From Mobiluncus sp034180645 (GTDB lineage: Bacteria > Actinomycetota > Actinomycetes > Actinomycetales > Actinomycetaceae), in assembly GCF_034180645.1 (NCBI RefSeq), contig NZ_JAXFNY010000003.1, positions 1 to 64,000 of the forward strand: a stretch of 64,000 bases of DNA, given 5' to 3'. Shown here in pieces: positions 35,521 through 44,280 of the stretch. A program made the position numbers and the translations under genes. The number at the start of each line of letters is the position of its first letter. Positions within the stretch are counted from its first letter, which is position 1. Below the pieces are notes generated by a model, which saw only the letters and a program-made list of their open reading frames with translations, ran no database searches and was not told the DNA's origin.

Positions 35521-36345
35521 ATGGGAGTGCAGTTGACGCTCATGTCGGCATTGATGCCGAATTTGGTTCCCGCTACAGATGACTCGTTCCATGCCCCCAC
35601 CATTATGGACTTGTTCCCCCCGGTCGTTGCTTTCGCCGGAACTCCTTTCGCTATCGACCGTGTCATGATGATTCGTCTCATCATGACGATGCTGCTGGTG
35701 CTGTGTCTGGTGCTGTACGCCACGCGGGCCAAGCTCATCCCGGGACGCGCCCAGTACGTGATGGAGTTCGGGTTCAAATTCTGCCAGGAAAACATTGCTG
35801 AGGAAGTCATCGGCAAGGAAATCGGGCGCAAATACACGCCCATCGTGACTTCCGTATTCTTCTCGGTCTTGTTCATGAACATTGCGGGTATCATTCCGGG
35901 CTTCAACCTGGCTGGTTCCGCAAAACCGGGCTTCCCGCTGTTGTTAGCGGTGTTTGCCTGGTTCGTTTTCATTTACGCCGGAATTCGAGAGACCGGCGTG
36001 GGCCAGTTCTTTAAGTCCTCCCTGTTCCCGCCGGGGGTGCCGTGGCCGCTGTACATTCTGCTGACCCCCATTGAGGCGATTTCCACTTTTATCATTCGCC
36101 CGTTTACCCTGTTCGTCCGTTTGTTGGCCAACATGATTGCCGGTCACTTCTTGCTGGCTTTGACTCTGAGCGCCACGAACTATTTCCTCTTTGCGCATCT
36201 CTCGGCGCTGTCCCCGATAGGGATTCTGACTTTTGCGGCAGCTTTCGCGTTTACCCTGTTCGAAATCCTGGTGGCTTTCCTGCAGGCGTACATTTTCGCG
36301 ATTCTGACCGCGGTGTATGTGAACCTCTCCGTACACGCACATTAG
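35521..36345 (+). CDS. atpB: ATP synthase F0 subunit a
   Basis: The 274-residue a subunit forms the proton half-channels. It has five or six spans and the essential arginine, Arg200, in FVRLLANMIAGHFLL. AAAGGAG precedes the ATG. It heads the canonical atpBEFHAGDC order. A hairpin follows in the gap to atpE. Confidence 0.95.
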   Translation: MGVQLTLMSALMPNLVPATDDSFHAPTIMDLFPPVVAFAGTPFAIDRVMMIRLIMTMLLVLCLVLYATRAKLIPGRAQYVMEFGFKFCQENIAEEVIGKEIGRKYTPIVTSVFFSVLFMNIAGIIPGFNLAGSAKPGFPLLLAVFAWFVFIYAGIRETGVGQFFKSSLFPPGVPWPLYILLTPIEAISTFIIRPFTLFVRLLANMIAGHFLLALTLSATNYFLFAHLSALSPIGILTFAAAFAFTLFEILVAFLQAYIFAILTAVYVNLSVHAH

Positions 36346-36358
36346 AAAAACAATAGGC

Positions 36359-36382
36359 TTCTCACGCCAACCGGCGTGAGAA
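36359..36382 (+). other. Hairpin between atpB and atpE
   Basis: A perfect 10-bp stem pairs 36359-36368 with 36373-36382 around AACC in the 61-bp atpB-atpE gap. No T-run follows, so it is probably not a terminator. It may be an RNA processing or stabilising element that raises c-subunit yield (inference). Confidence 0.55.
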
Positions 36383-36406
36383 TAACAACAAATAAGGAAA
36401 GAAAAC

Positions 36407-36622
36407 ATGACTGGAAGTGCACTTGTTCTCGCAACCATCGGCTATGGTCTGGCCGCTATTGGACCTGGCATTGGCTTGGGCATTCTGATTGGTCACACTC
36501 AGGACGCTATTGCCCGCCAGCCGGAACTGTCCGGAAAGCTCACCACTAACATGTTCATCGGTATCGCCTTCGTCGAAGCCTTGGCTTTGATTGGTTTGGT
36601 AACGGGCTTCCTGTTCCGGTAA
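36407..36622 (+). CDS. atpE: ATP synthase F0 subunit c
   Basis: A 71-residue hairpin proteolipid with the polar loop RQP (37-39) and the proton-carrying Glu57 in GIAFVEALALIG. The glycine-rich first helix GYGLAAIGPGIGLG packs the rotor ring. No extra polar residues typical of sodium-binding rings are seen near Glu57. An A-rich AAGGAAAG ribosome binding site precedes the ATG. Confidence 0.96.
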   Translation: MTGSALVLATIGYGLAAIGPGIGLGILIGHTQDAIARQPELSGKLTTNMFIGIAFVEALALIGLVTGFLFR

Positions 36623-36631
36623 GGAGCACGT

Positions 36632-37180
36632 ATGTTAGGCACTTTAGTATCACTAGTAGCTAAGGCGGGCGATACCCCGAACCCTATGCTGCCAGCGACT
36701 TACGACATCGTTTGGTCGGCAGTAATCTTCGTGGTCATCTTGGTGGTGGTTGTGAAGGTCGCTCTGCCGAAGTACAACGGACTGGTGCAGGAGCGTGCCG
36801 ACAAGCTCCAAGAGGGCTTGAACGCCACAGCAAAGGCACAGGCGGACTCGGCGGCCGCGGCGCAGCGGATTGAATCCGAACTGCGTGACGCGAAGGAAGA
36901 AGCCGCGCAAATCCGCAACAAAGCCAACGCCCAAGCGGAGGACATCGTCTCCCGTGCCACCGAACGCGCTGATCAAGAAGCTAAGCGCATTATCGAGCAA
37001 GCTCAGCGCCAGATTGCCGCTGAGCGGGCCGCGGCAGAAGCCTCCCTGCGTCAGGATGTGGGCGATTTGGCTACCCAGCTCGCGGAAAAGATTGTGGGCG
37101 AACAGCTGAAGGATGAAGCCCTGAGCTCGCGCGTCGTGGATCGTTTCCTCGACGAACTCGAAGCTCAGCCGGTGGCTTAA
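36632..37180 (+). CDS. atpF: ATP synthase F0 subunit b
   Basis: A 182-residue peripheral-stalk subunit: one N-terminal membrane span (about 25-45) and a long charged, Ala/Glu/Arg-rich coiled coil that links F0 to the delta subunit. The ATG follows GTAAGGAG, which overlaps the atpE stop region. Length is normal. Confidence 0.95.
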   Translation: MLGTLVSLVAKAGDTPNPMLPATYDIVWSAVIFVVILVVVVKVALPKYNGLVQERADKLQEGLNATAKAQADSAAAAQRIESELRDAKEEAAQIRNKANAQAEDIVSRATERADQEAKRIIEQAQRQIAAERAAAEASLRQDVGDLATQLAEKIVGEQLKDEALSSRVVDRFLDELEAQPVA

Positions 37181-37204
37181 AGATAGAGAAGGTAAGGGAA
37201 GTCA

Positions 37205-38026
37205 ATGAGAGCCTCGTCGGTAAGGACCTTGGCCGCTATGGTCATGGCCGTCGATAAGACCCTGGGGAAAGACACGATGAAGACTGGCCCCGCGGTCGCC
37301 GAGGAATACTTTGCCCTGTCTGAACTGCTGGAAAACAACATCCGTCTGGCCCGCAACCTGTCCGACCCGGCGCGTACCGCCCCTGACAAGCAAGAACTGG
37401 CTCGCACCATCTTGGGTTCTAAACTTTCTGAACCGGCCCTGGCGGGAGTACTGGAACTCGCCGCCGGCCGTTGGTCCAGCGAGCTTGACCTGCAGGAAGC
37501 CTGCCGGTTGCTGGCAAACCACGTGTTGCTGAAAACCGCCCAGGACAACGGCCAGCTAGAAGACGTCGAACGTGACATCTTTGCCATGAGCCAGGTCGTC
37601 GCCAAGAACCGCGATTTGCGCAACTTCCTGACTGACAATCATCGCGCCCCCCTGGACCAGCGTCTGGAGACGTTCAACTCTCTGGTTGGTTCCGGGGTCA
37701 AGCCCCTGGCGTTGCGCCTGGTGAATGCTGTGATTGCCAAAGCGGCGCCCGGTCGTCTCGCGTCAGACCTGCGGGCTTTGCTGGATTCGGCCGCGCGGTT
37801 ACGGCAGCGAGGGATGGCGACGGTTTACACCGCTACGCCTTTGAGCGACACCCAAAAGTCCCGGCTCATTCAGTTGCTGTCTGACCGCAGCGGCGAACAG
37901 GTTGAGGTCAACGTAGTCATTGACCCGAACCTGGTGGGCGGCATAAAGATTGTGCAGGGCGACACAGTGATGGATGGCGCGGTCAAGTCCCGCGCCGAGC
38001 AGTTCCGGCGCAAGCTGGCAAGCTAA
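37205..38026 (+). CDS. atpH: ATP synthase F1 subunit delta
   Basis: The 273-residue delta subunit joins the peripheral stalk to the crown of the alpha3-beta3 head. The length is typical of the long actinobacterial form. The conserved C-terminal signature is present (IDPNLVGGIKIVQGDTVMDG). The ATG at 37205 is preceded by AAGGGAAG. Confidence 0.93.
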   Translation: MRASSVRTLAAMVMAVDKTLGKDTMKTGPAVAEEYFALSELLENNIRLARNLSDPARTAPDKQELARTILGSKLSEPALAGVLELAAGRWSSELDLQEACRLLANHVLLKTAQDNGQLEDVERDIFAMSQVVAKNRDLRNFLTDNHRAPLDQRLETFNSLVGSGVKPLALRLVNAVIAKAAPGRLASDLRALLDSAARLRQRGMATVYTATPLSDTQKSRLIQLLSDRSGEQVEVNVVIDPNLVGGIKIVQGDTVMDGAVKSRAEQFRRKLAS

Positions 38027-38088
38027 TACGAAACGAAAATATGACCGATAGGGCTAGGCCCTATGGAACGACAACAGAAGGAATGCTG

Positions 38089-39711
38089 ATGGCTGAGCTA
38101 TCAATAAGTCCCCAGGACATTAAGAGCGCCCTGGACAAGTTTGTGGATGCGTACGAACCATCCGCCGCGACTGCGGAGGAAATCGGCTACGTGACCGAAA
38201 CTGCTGACGGCATTGCCCACATCGAGGGCTTGCCCGGCACTATGGCCAACGAGCTGCTGCGCTTCCAAGACGGTACCCTGGGTCTGGCAATGAACCTGGA
38301 CGAGCGCGAGATCGGCGCTATCGTCTTGGGTGATTTCACGGGGATTGAGGAAGGTCAAGAGGTCTACCGCACGGGTGACGTGCTCTCCGTGCCGGTGGGT
38401 GATGGTTACCTGGGCCGCGTGGTTGACCCGCTGGGCAACCCGATTGACGGCCTGGGCGAAATCAAGGACTTGGGCGAGCGTCGTGCTCTGGAATTACAGG
38501 CTCCTGGCGTGATGATGCGCCGTTCCGTGTTCGAGCCGCTCCAGACCGGGCTGAAAGCCATCGACTCGATGATTCCGATTGGTCGCGGCCAGCGTGAGCT
38601 GATTATTGGTGACCGTCAGACCGGCAAGACCGCTATCGCCATTGACACGATTTTGAACCAGCGCGACAACTGGAAGTCCGGTGACCCCAACAAGCAGGTA
38701 CGCTGCATCTACGTGGCGGTCGGACAAAAGGGCTCCACGATTGCCTCGGTAAAGGGTGCGTTGGAAGACGCCGGTGCGATGGAGTTCACCACCATCGTGG
38801 CTTCCCCGGCTTCGGACGCGGCCGGGTTCAAGTACCTGGCTCCCTACACCGGTTCGGCCATCGGTCAGCACTGGATGTACCAGGGCAAGCACGTGTTGAT
38901 TGTGTTTGATGACCTGTCCAAGCAGGCCGAGGCCTACCGTGCGGTGTCGCTGTTGCTGCGCCGTCCGCCGGGGCGTGAAGCCTACCCTGGTGACGTGTTC
39001 TACCTGCACTCTCGCTTGCTGGAACGCTGCGCGAAACTGTCCGATGATTTGGGCGGCGGTTCGATGACCGGCTTGCCGATTATCGAAACGAAGGCAAATG
39101 ACGTGTCGGCCTACATTCCGACCAACGTCATCTCCATCACGGACGGCCAAATCTTCCTCCAGTCCGACCTGTTCAACGCGAACCAGCGTCCGGCCGTGGA
39201 CGTGGGCATTTCGGTGTCTCGTGTGGGTGGCGACGCTCAGATTAAGGCCATGAAGAAGGTTGCCGGTACGTTGAAGCTGACGTTGGCGCAGTACCGTTCG
39301 ATGGCGGCTTTCGCCATGCTGGCTTCTGACCTGGACGCCACGACCCGCAGGCAGCTGACCCGCGGCGAGAGGCTGATGGAACTGTTGAAACAGCCCCAGT
39401 ACACGCCTTACCCCGTGGAGGAACAGGTGTGCTCCATCTGGGCTGGCACGAACGGCTACCTGGACGACATCCCGACCGACAAGGTACTGCAGTTTGAAAA
39501 GGACTGGTTGGATTACCTGCGTAACGAGGGCACGATTCTCAACGAAATCAAGGAAAAGGGCGCTTGGCCCGATGAACTGGTGGCCCGTTTGGAAACTGCC
39601 GTCAAGGATTTCCGCAAGTCTTACGACTTGGTCCCTCAGGCTAACTTAGATGCCATTCAGGGCGAAGCCGAGGCTGAGCAGTCCGAGGAACAAATCGTTA
39701 AGCAGCGCTGA
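38089..39711 (+). CDS. atpA: ATP synthase F1 subunit alpha
   Basis: From the ATG at 38089, six bases after GAAGGA, the product is 540 residues (MAELSISPQDI...). It carries the non-catalytic nucleotide site GDRQTGKTA and the conserved RPAVDVGISVSRVGG. An in-frame ATG at 38041 would add 16 atypical residues with no ribosome binding site and is rejected. Confidence 0.96.
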   Translation: MAELSISPQDIKSALDKFVDAYEPSAATAEEIGYVTETADGIAHIEGLPGTMANELLRFQDGTLGLAMNLDEREIGAIVLGDFTGIEEGQEVYRTGDVLSVPVGDGYLGRVVDPLGNPIDGLGEIKDLGERRALELQAPGVMMRRSVFEPLQTGLKAIDSMIPIGRGQRELIIGDRQTGKTAIAIDTILNQRDNWKSGDPNKQVRCIYVAVGQKGSTIASVKGALEDAGAMEFTTIVASPASDAAGFKYLAPYTGSAIGQHWMYQGKHVLIVFDDLSKQAEAYRAVSLLLRRPPGREAYPGDVFYLHSRLLERCAKLSDDLGGGSMTGLPIIETKANDVSAYIPTNVISITDGQIFLQSDLFNANQRPAVDVGISVSRVGGDAQIKAMKKVAGTLKLTLAQYRSMAAFAMLASDLDATTRRQLTRGERLMELLKQPQYTPYPVEEQVCSIWAGTNGYLDDIPTDKVLQFEKDWLDYLRNEGTILNEIKEKGAWPDELVARLETAVKDFRKSYDLVPQANLDAIQGEAEAEQSEEQIVKQR

Positions 39712-39778
39712 GGCGCTCGTGCCAGCGCTGTTGGCCAGCACCGAAAGTAACCGAACAGAAACGTAAGGGAAGGGCAAA

Positions 39779-40711
39779 GTGTCAGGTTCGCAAAGGGCTC
39801 TCAAGCAGAGAATCAAGTCTACTGAGACTCTGCAAAAGATTTTCCGTGCCATGGAGATGATTGCGGCCTCCCGGGTCGGCAAGGCTCGCGCCGGGGCGGA
39901 ATCCATCACCACCTATGACTCGGCCATCGCGGCGGCAGTCGCGGCCGTGTCCGCCCACGCCAAACTCGATCATCCGCTGATTACGGAACGCACCGACACC
40001 AACCGCGTGGCGGTTTTGGCGGTCACCTCTGACCGCGGCATGGCCGGTGCTTATTCCGCTTCCATCTTGCGGGAAACCGAGCGTTTGCTGGAGCGTCTGC
40101 GTGACGAAGGCAAAGACCCGGTGGTGTACGTTTCGGGTCGCCGCGGCCTGTCCTACTTCAACTTCCGTGGTATGGAAGTGCGTCGGGCGTGGACCGGGGA
40201 TTCGGACAAACCCAGCGAGGAACGCACCATGGAAATCGCCAAGGCGCTCTTGGCAGCGTTCCTGAAGTCGCCCGAAGATGGCGGGGTGTGCGAGCTGTAC
40301 ATGGTTTACACCAAGTTCCGTTCGATGGTGTCCCAAGTGCCCCAGGTGCGCAAGATGCTGCCGATTAAGGTCATTGACCCCGACGAACCGGTCCAGATTG
40401 ACGGGATGGGTTTGGGCGAAGCGGACGACAAGTCCGTCATGCCGCTGTATGACTTTGAACCCAGCGCTGAGGAAGTGCTCGAGACCGTCATGCCGCTGTA
40501 TGTCGAGTCGCGGATTCGCACCGCCCTGCTGCACGCGGCTGCCGCCGAGCTGGCCAGCCGTCAAAACGCCATGCACGCCGCTACCGATAACGCGTCCAAC
40601 TTGATTAACACCTTGACTTTGGACATGAACAAGGCTCGTCAGGCCGACATCACCACCGAGATTACGGAAATCGTGTCCGGTGCTGACGCGCTCCAAGATT
40701 CTAAGAAATAA
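39779..40711 (+). CDS. atpG: ATP synthase F1 subunit gamma
   Basis: A 310-residue central-shaft subunit with the conserved N-terminal QRALKQRIKSTE helix and TSDRGMAGAYS, and the C-terminal ASRQNAMHAATDNA helix. GTG at 39779 follows AAGGGAAGG. An insert-bearing middle region is usual for actinobacteria. Confidence 0.95.
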   Translation: MSGSQRALKQRIKSTETLQKIFRAMEMIAASRVGKARAGAESITTYDSAIAAAVAAVSAHAKLDHPLITERTDTNRVAVLAVTSDRGMAGAYSASILRETERLLERLRDEGKDPVVYVSGRRGLSYFNFRGMEVRRAWTGDSDKPSEERTMEIAKALLAAFLKSPEDGGVCELYMVYTKFRSMVSQVPQVRKMLPIKVIDPDEPVQIDGMGLGEADDKSVMPLYDFEPSAEEVLETVMPLYVESRIRTALLHAAAAELASRQNAMHAATDNASNLINTLTLDMNKARQADITTEITEIVSGADALQDSKK

Positions 40712-40744
40712 CCGATTACCAAACGCCGATTAGAGGAAACGAAA

Positions 40745-42190
40745 ATGAGTGAGAAAACCCCAGGAACCGGTCGTATCTCCCGGGTTATTGGCCCGGTCGT
40801 GGACGTGGAGTTCCCCCCGGATCAACTGCCTGAGATGTACAACGCTTTGACCGTGGAATACACGGGCATGGGCAGCACTGAAGCCGGTCAGACCCAGACC
40901 ATGACGATGGAGGTGGCTCAGCACTTGGGCGACAACATTGTCCGGTCCATCGCCCTGAAGCCTACTGACGGTTTGGTGCGCGGAGCCAAGGTGGTCGATA
41001 CCGGCTCCCCGATTTCGGTACCGGTGGGCGACATCACCAAGGGTCACGTCTTTAACGTGATTGGCGACTGCCTGAACTTGAAAGAAGGCGAAACCTTGGA
41101 CGTCAAGGAGCGTTGGTCCATCCACCGCACCCCTCCGGCCTTCGACAAGCTGGAATCCAAGACTCAGATGTTCGAGACCGGCATTAAGGTCATCGACTTG
41201 CTGACCCCCTACGTGCAGGGCGGCAAGATTGGCCTGTTCGGCGGTGCCGGTGTGGGCAAGACCGTGTTGATTCAAGAGATGATTCAGCGTGTGGCTCAGG
41301 ACCACGGCGGCGTGTCCGTGTTCGCCGGGGTGGGCGAACGCACTCGTGAGGGCAACGACCTGATTCACGAGATGGCTGACGCGGGAGTGTTGGACAAGAC
41401 CGCGATGGTGTTCGGCCAGATGGACGAGCCGCCGGGGACGCGTCTGCGCGTGGCTCTGTCCGGTTTGACGATGGCGGAATACTTCCGTGACGTGCAAAAC
41501 CAGGACGTGCTGCTGTTCATCGACAACATATTCCGTTTCACCCAGGCCGGCTCGGAGGTGTCCACCCTGCTGGGTCGGATGCCCTCCGCCGTGGGCTACC
41601 AGCCGAACCTGGCTGACGAAATGGGCCAGCTCCAGGAGCGCATTACTTCCGCGGGCGGCCACTCCATTACCTCCCTGCAGGCCATCTACGTGCCGGCGGA
41701 CGACTACACCGACCCAGCTCCTGCCACGACCTTCGCGCACCTGGACGCAACCACGAACCTGTCTCGTGACATCGCGTCCCGCGGCCTGTACCCGGCGGTG
41801 GATCCGTTGGCCTCCACCTCGCGTATCCTCGACCCGCGCTATGTCGGCAAGGAACACTACGAGGTCGCGACACAGGTCAAACAGATTCTGCAAAAGAACA
41901 AGGAACTGCAGGACATCATCGCCATCCTCGGTGTGGACGAACTGTCGGAAGAGGACAAGGTCACGGTGGCGCGCGCGCGTCGTATCGAACAGTTCCTGTC
42001 CCAAAACACCTACATGGCGGAAAAGTTCACGGGCGTACCCGGCTCGACCGTGCCGATGAGTGAAACCATCGAAGCGTTCAAGCGGATTTGCGAAGGAAAG
42101 TACGACCACATTCCCGAACAGGCGTTCTTTAACATTGGCGGTATCGAGGACCTCGAAGCGGCCTGGGCGAAACTGCAAAAGGAAATGTGA
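40745..42190 (+). CDS. atpD: ATP synthase F1 subunit beta
   Basis: The 481-residue catalytic subunit has Walker A GGAGVGKTVL, catalytic Glu in GVGERTREGNDL, and the LFIDNIFRFTQAGSEVS Walker B region. The ATG at 40745 follows GAGGAAACG. Codon use is strongly biased, as expected of a highly expressed gene. Confidence 0.97.
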   Translation: MSEKTPGTGRISRVIGPVVDVEFPPDQLPEMYNALTVEYTGMGSTEAGQTQTMTMEVAQHLGDNIVRSIALKPTDGLVRGAKVVDTGSPISVPVGDITKGHVFNVIGDCLNLKEGETLDVKERWSIHRTPPAFDKLESKTQMFETGIKVIDLLTPYVQGGKIGLFGGAGVGKTVLIQEMIQRVAQDHGGVSVFAGVGERTREGNDLIHEMADAGVLDKTAMVFGQMDEPPGTRLRVALSGLTMAEYFRDVQNQDVLLFIDNIFRFTQAGSEVSTLLGRMPSAVGYQPNLADEMGQLQERITSAGGHSITSLQAIYVPADDYTDPAPATTFAHLDATTNLSRDIASRGLYPAVDPLASTSRILDPRYVGKEHYEVATQVKQILQKNKELQDIIAILGVDELSEEDKVTVARARRIEQFLSQNTYMAEKFTGVPGSTVPMSETIEAFKRICEGKYDHIPEQAFFNIGGIEDLEAAWAKLQKEM

Positions 42191-42196
42191 TAACCC

Positions 42197-42505
42197 ATGG
42201 CAGACACGCTGAAAGTTGCGGTGGTAGACCGCTCGCGCACCCTGTATCAGGGAGAAGCGTCCCAGGTCATCATGCCTGCCGCAGACGGCGACCTGGGGGT
42301 CTTGCCGGGTCACCAGCCGTTACTGGTCGTGCTGCGGGCCGGCCAGGTGCGCGTCGACGCGCCGGGCTCGACCGGAAAAGCGGATTCGCATAACTTCCCG
42401 GTCGAAGCCGGTTTCGCTTCGGTGGATAATAACACCGTGACCGTAGTGCTGGATCGCTACTTGGCTGCCAGCTCTGCGAATCAGGCTTCCGCATCGGCAA
42501 ACTAA
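42197..42505 (+). CDS. atpC: ATP synthase F1 subunit epsilon
   Basis: A 102-residue epsilon subunit, six bases after atpD. The N-terminal beta sandwich is present (VVDRSRTLYQGEASQVIMPA, GDLGVLPGHQPLL). The C-terminal helical hairpin is reduced to a short Ala/Ser-rich tail, so the inhibitory two-helix arm seen in E. coli looks absent, as in several actinobacteria. Confidence 0.93.
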   Translation: MADTLKVAVVDRSRTLYQGEASQVIMPAADGDLGVLPGHQPLLVVLRAGQVRVDAPGSTGKADSHNFPVEAGFASVDNNTVTVVLDRYLAASSANQASASAN

Positions 42506-42684
42506 AATAAACAACTTCCGCGAATCAGTCCGATTGGGATATGATTGCCCATAAGGCTCTTCGGTTTTTCTCCAAGGCAACTTGGGGATAGCAGTGGCGG
42601 GGTCATTGAGATGCCCGACACTTTGGGCATTGTCCCCAGAGCCGGGCTTCAATGTAGCGGCTCTAGGGAGTGAGAAGGAACATC
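42506..42684 (+). other. Structured region after the ATP synthase operon
   Basis: This 179-bp gap contains several potential hairpins: CTCCAAG-GCAA-CTTGGGG with a GNRA-type loop (about 42570-42587), ATGCCC/GGGCAT (about 42610-42629) and AGAGCCG/CGGCTCT (about 42638-42664), the last running up to the next gene's ribosome binding site. None has a clear T-tract. It may terminate or process the atp transcript or form a leader for the DUF2550 gene. Confidence 0.35.
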
Positions 42685-43128
42685 ATGGGTACGGCAACCA
42701 GTGTGATGTTTACCAGTCTGCTCCTGGTGCTGTTCCTCGTTTGCGCGCTGGCGATTTACTTCCTGGCGCGCTTGCGGTTTAAGGCCCAAAATGATGGTTC
42801 TTTCAACGTGGCGTGGCGGGCCAATACTACCGATCCGTGGCGGGCCGGGGTATGCCATTATTCCGAGGATTTTCTGAAGTGGTATCGGGTCATTTCTCTG
42901 CGTTGGGGCTCGAATCGCCGTTGGGAACGGGCGGATTTTGAGATTTTGGAATCGGCGGTAGATACCGAGCCGGGGTCGGACTATACCCTGGCTATTTTGC
43001 ATTGCCGCGCGCCGCGTCAGGGTTTTTCTGAGCCGGACGATTTTTGGTTGGCGATGGATGAACATGATTATTCCGGCTTGGTCAGCTGGAAAGAGTCCTC
43101 TCCGCCACGCTCTCAGATGGTTTACTGA
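42685..43128 (+). CDS. DUF2550-family membrane protein
   Basis: From the ATG at 42685 behind GAAGGAAC the product is 147 residues: one N-terminal membrane span (about 8-28) followed by a soluble domain rich in Trp and Arg (WRAGVCHYSEDFLKWYRV, SLRWGSNRRW). DUF2550 genes follow atpC in many actinobacteria, including mycobacteria, which matches here. Function is unknown. An alternative start at 42670 lacks support. Confidence 0.8.
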   Translation: MGTATSVMFTSLLLVLFLVCALAIYFLARLRFKAQNDGSFNVAWRANTTDPWRAGVCHYSEDFLKWYRVISLRWGSNRRWERADFEILESAVDTEPGSDYTLAILHCRAPRQGFSEPDDFWLAMDEHDYSGLVSWKESSPPRSQMVY

Positions 43129-43152
43129 GTTTCTTGCCTCGCGCGGTTCGGC

Positions 43153-43164
43153 TAGGCTAGCAGT
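43153..43164 (+). promoter_or_regulatory. Leaderless promoter of nucS
   Basis: TAGGCT (43153-43158) is followed by six bases and the nucS ATG at 43165, with no ribosome binding site. Confidence 0.55.
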
Positions 43165-43857
43165 ATGCGCCTGGTCATAGCGGATTGTGAAGTCAATTAT
43201 TCGGGACGTTTGGATGCGCATTTGGCCGCGGCGAAACGCCTGTTGATGGTGAAAGCCGATGGCTCGGTGCTGATTCACAGCGATGGCGGTTCCTACAAGC
43301 CCCTGAACTGGATGAGCCCGCCCTGCCAGCTGCACATTGAGCTGGAAGATTCCGACTCCCCGCAAGGCCCGCAAACGTGGCGGGTACAGGCCAAATCCGG
43401 GGATGCCCTGCTGATTAACATCACTGCGGTCTATGAAGATGTCGTGTGTGATTTGGGGGTCGATCCGGGACTGGAAAAGGACGGGGTGGAGGCGCATCTG
43501 CAAAAGCTGCTGGCGGAACAGGTCGCACTACGGCTGGGAGAGGGCTGGACTTTGGTGCGCCGGGAATGGCCCACTCCCATTGGTCCGGTTGACCTGCTGG
43601 TTCGTGATGCACAAGGGCGTCCGGTGGCGGTGGAGGTGAAACGTCGCGGCGAAATTGACGGGGTTGAGCAGTTGACTCGCTACCTGGATTTGCTGGGTCG
43701 GCAAGCCGACCTGGAGGGCATTACCGGGATTTTTGCCGCCCAAGAGATTAAACCCCAGGCCCGCACGCTGGCGACAGACCGCGGGATTCGCTGCGTCGTG
43801 CTGGATTACGATGAAATGCGCGGCTTGGATTTCGATGCCGAAAATCGGCTGTTCTAA
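43165..43857 (+). CDS. nucS: Mismatch-specific endonuclease NucS/EndoMS
   Basis: A 230-residue NucS: N-terminal dimerisation/DNA-binding half (about 1-115) and a C-terminal RecB-like nuclease domain with GPVDLLVRD and VAVEVKRRGEIDGVEQLTRY, giving the Asp and Glu-x-Lys catalytic residues. In actinobacteria NucS replaces MutS/MutL for replication mismatch repair, cutting both strands at G-T, G-G and T-T mismatches. The C-terminal end (DFDAENRLF) resembles the sliding-clamp-binding tail of homologues. Confidence 0.93.
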   Translation: MRLVIADCEVNYSGRLDAHLAAAKRLLMVKADGSVLIHSDGGSYKPLNWMSPPCQLHIELEDSDSPQGPQTWRVQAKSGDALLINITAVYEDVVCDLGVDPGLEKDGVEAHLQKLLAEQVALRLGEGWTLVRREWPTPIGPVDLLVRDAQGRPVAVEVKRRGEIDGVEQLTRYLDLLGRQADLEGITGIFAAQEIKPQARTLATDRGIRCVVLDYDEMRGLDFDAENRLF

Positions 43858-43862
43858 ACCCC

Positions 43863-43891
43863 GTAAAACCTTTCCTGAAGCATGGTTTTAC
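43863..43891. terminator. Hairpin in the convergent nucS gap
   Basis: GTAAAACC (43863-43870) pairs with GGTTTTAC (43884-43891) around a 13-base loop, in the 117-bp gap between nucS and the convergent gene. It is a plausible but weak bidirectional terminator. Confidence 0.4.
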
Positions 43892-43974
43892 CCCGAAAGA
43901 AGGCCCGGAAAACGCCACGCACCCCGCTTGTGCCACGCATAACCTGTTCGGACTAGGGCGTCACAGAATCGGCT

Positions 43975-44277
43975 CTAATAGCCCCCGGTAGTGCCGGACT
44001 CCCAGCAATAGTTGTGCCAGTGGCGGCGAGCCCTCACCCCGGTGTCCACTCCAAAGGGCGCGTTCAGCGGCCAAGCCACGATATGCGGGGTATTCGCTTC
44101 GACAGCGTGCCCGCAACCGGGGCAGACGTAAGATTTCTGGCCGGCGCTGCCGGTCAGACTCTGGACGTGATATTCCTGCCCGCCACGCGTCACGACCCGC
44201 GGGACACTGGCGAGGCGCTGCATATCCAAGGGGCGATAGGGTTGACCGCGCCGTTTGGACTTTCGCTGACTGGGCAC
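43975..44277 (-). CDS. Conserved actinobacterial protein, putative zinc-binding
   Basis: The 100-residue protein has a basic start (MPSQRKSKRRGQPYRPL) and a CPGCGHAV motif followed by HIVAWP and a late HWHNYCW. The two close cysteines with a distant His/Cys pair suggest a structural zinc site. Similar short proteins are widely annotated in actinobacteria, sometimes misleadingly as ATP/GTP-binding. It starts three bases after the nagA stop and is probably in the nagA transcript. Confidence 0.7.
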   Translation of the reverse strand: MPSQRKSKRRGQPYRPLDMQRLASVPRVVTRGGQEYHVQSLTGSAGQKSYVCPGCGHAVEANTPHIVAWPLNAPFGVDTGVRARRHWHNYCWESGTTGGY

Positions 44278-44280
44278 GGG

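Noticed and set aside
40730..42313. Long open frame antisense to atpD
   Set aside because: It mirrors the biased codon use of atpD on the other strand and shows no family motif. Similar shadows lie opposite glgE (57214-58623), the SLC13 gene (24778-25950) and nrfA (29036-30034).
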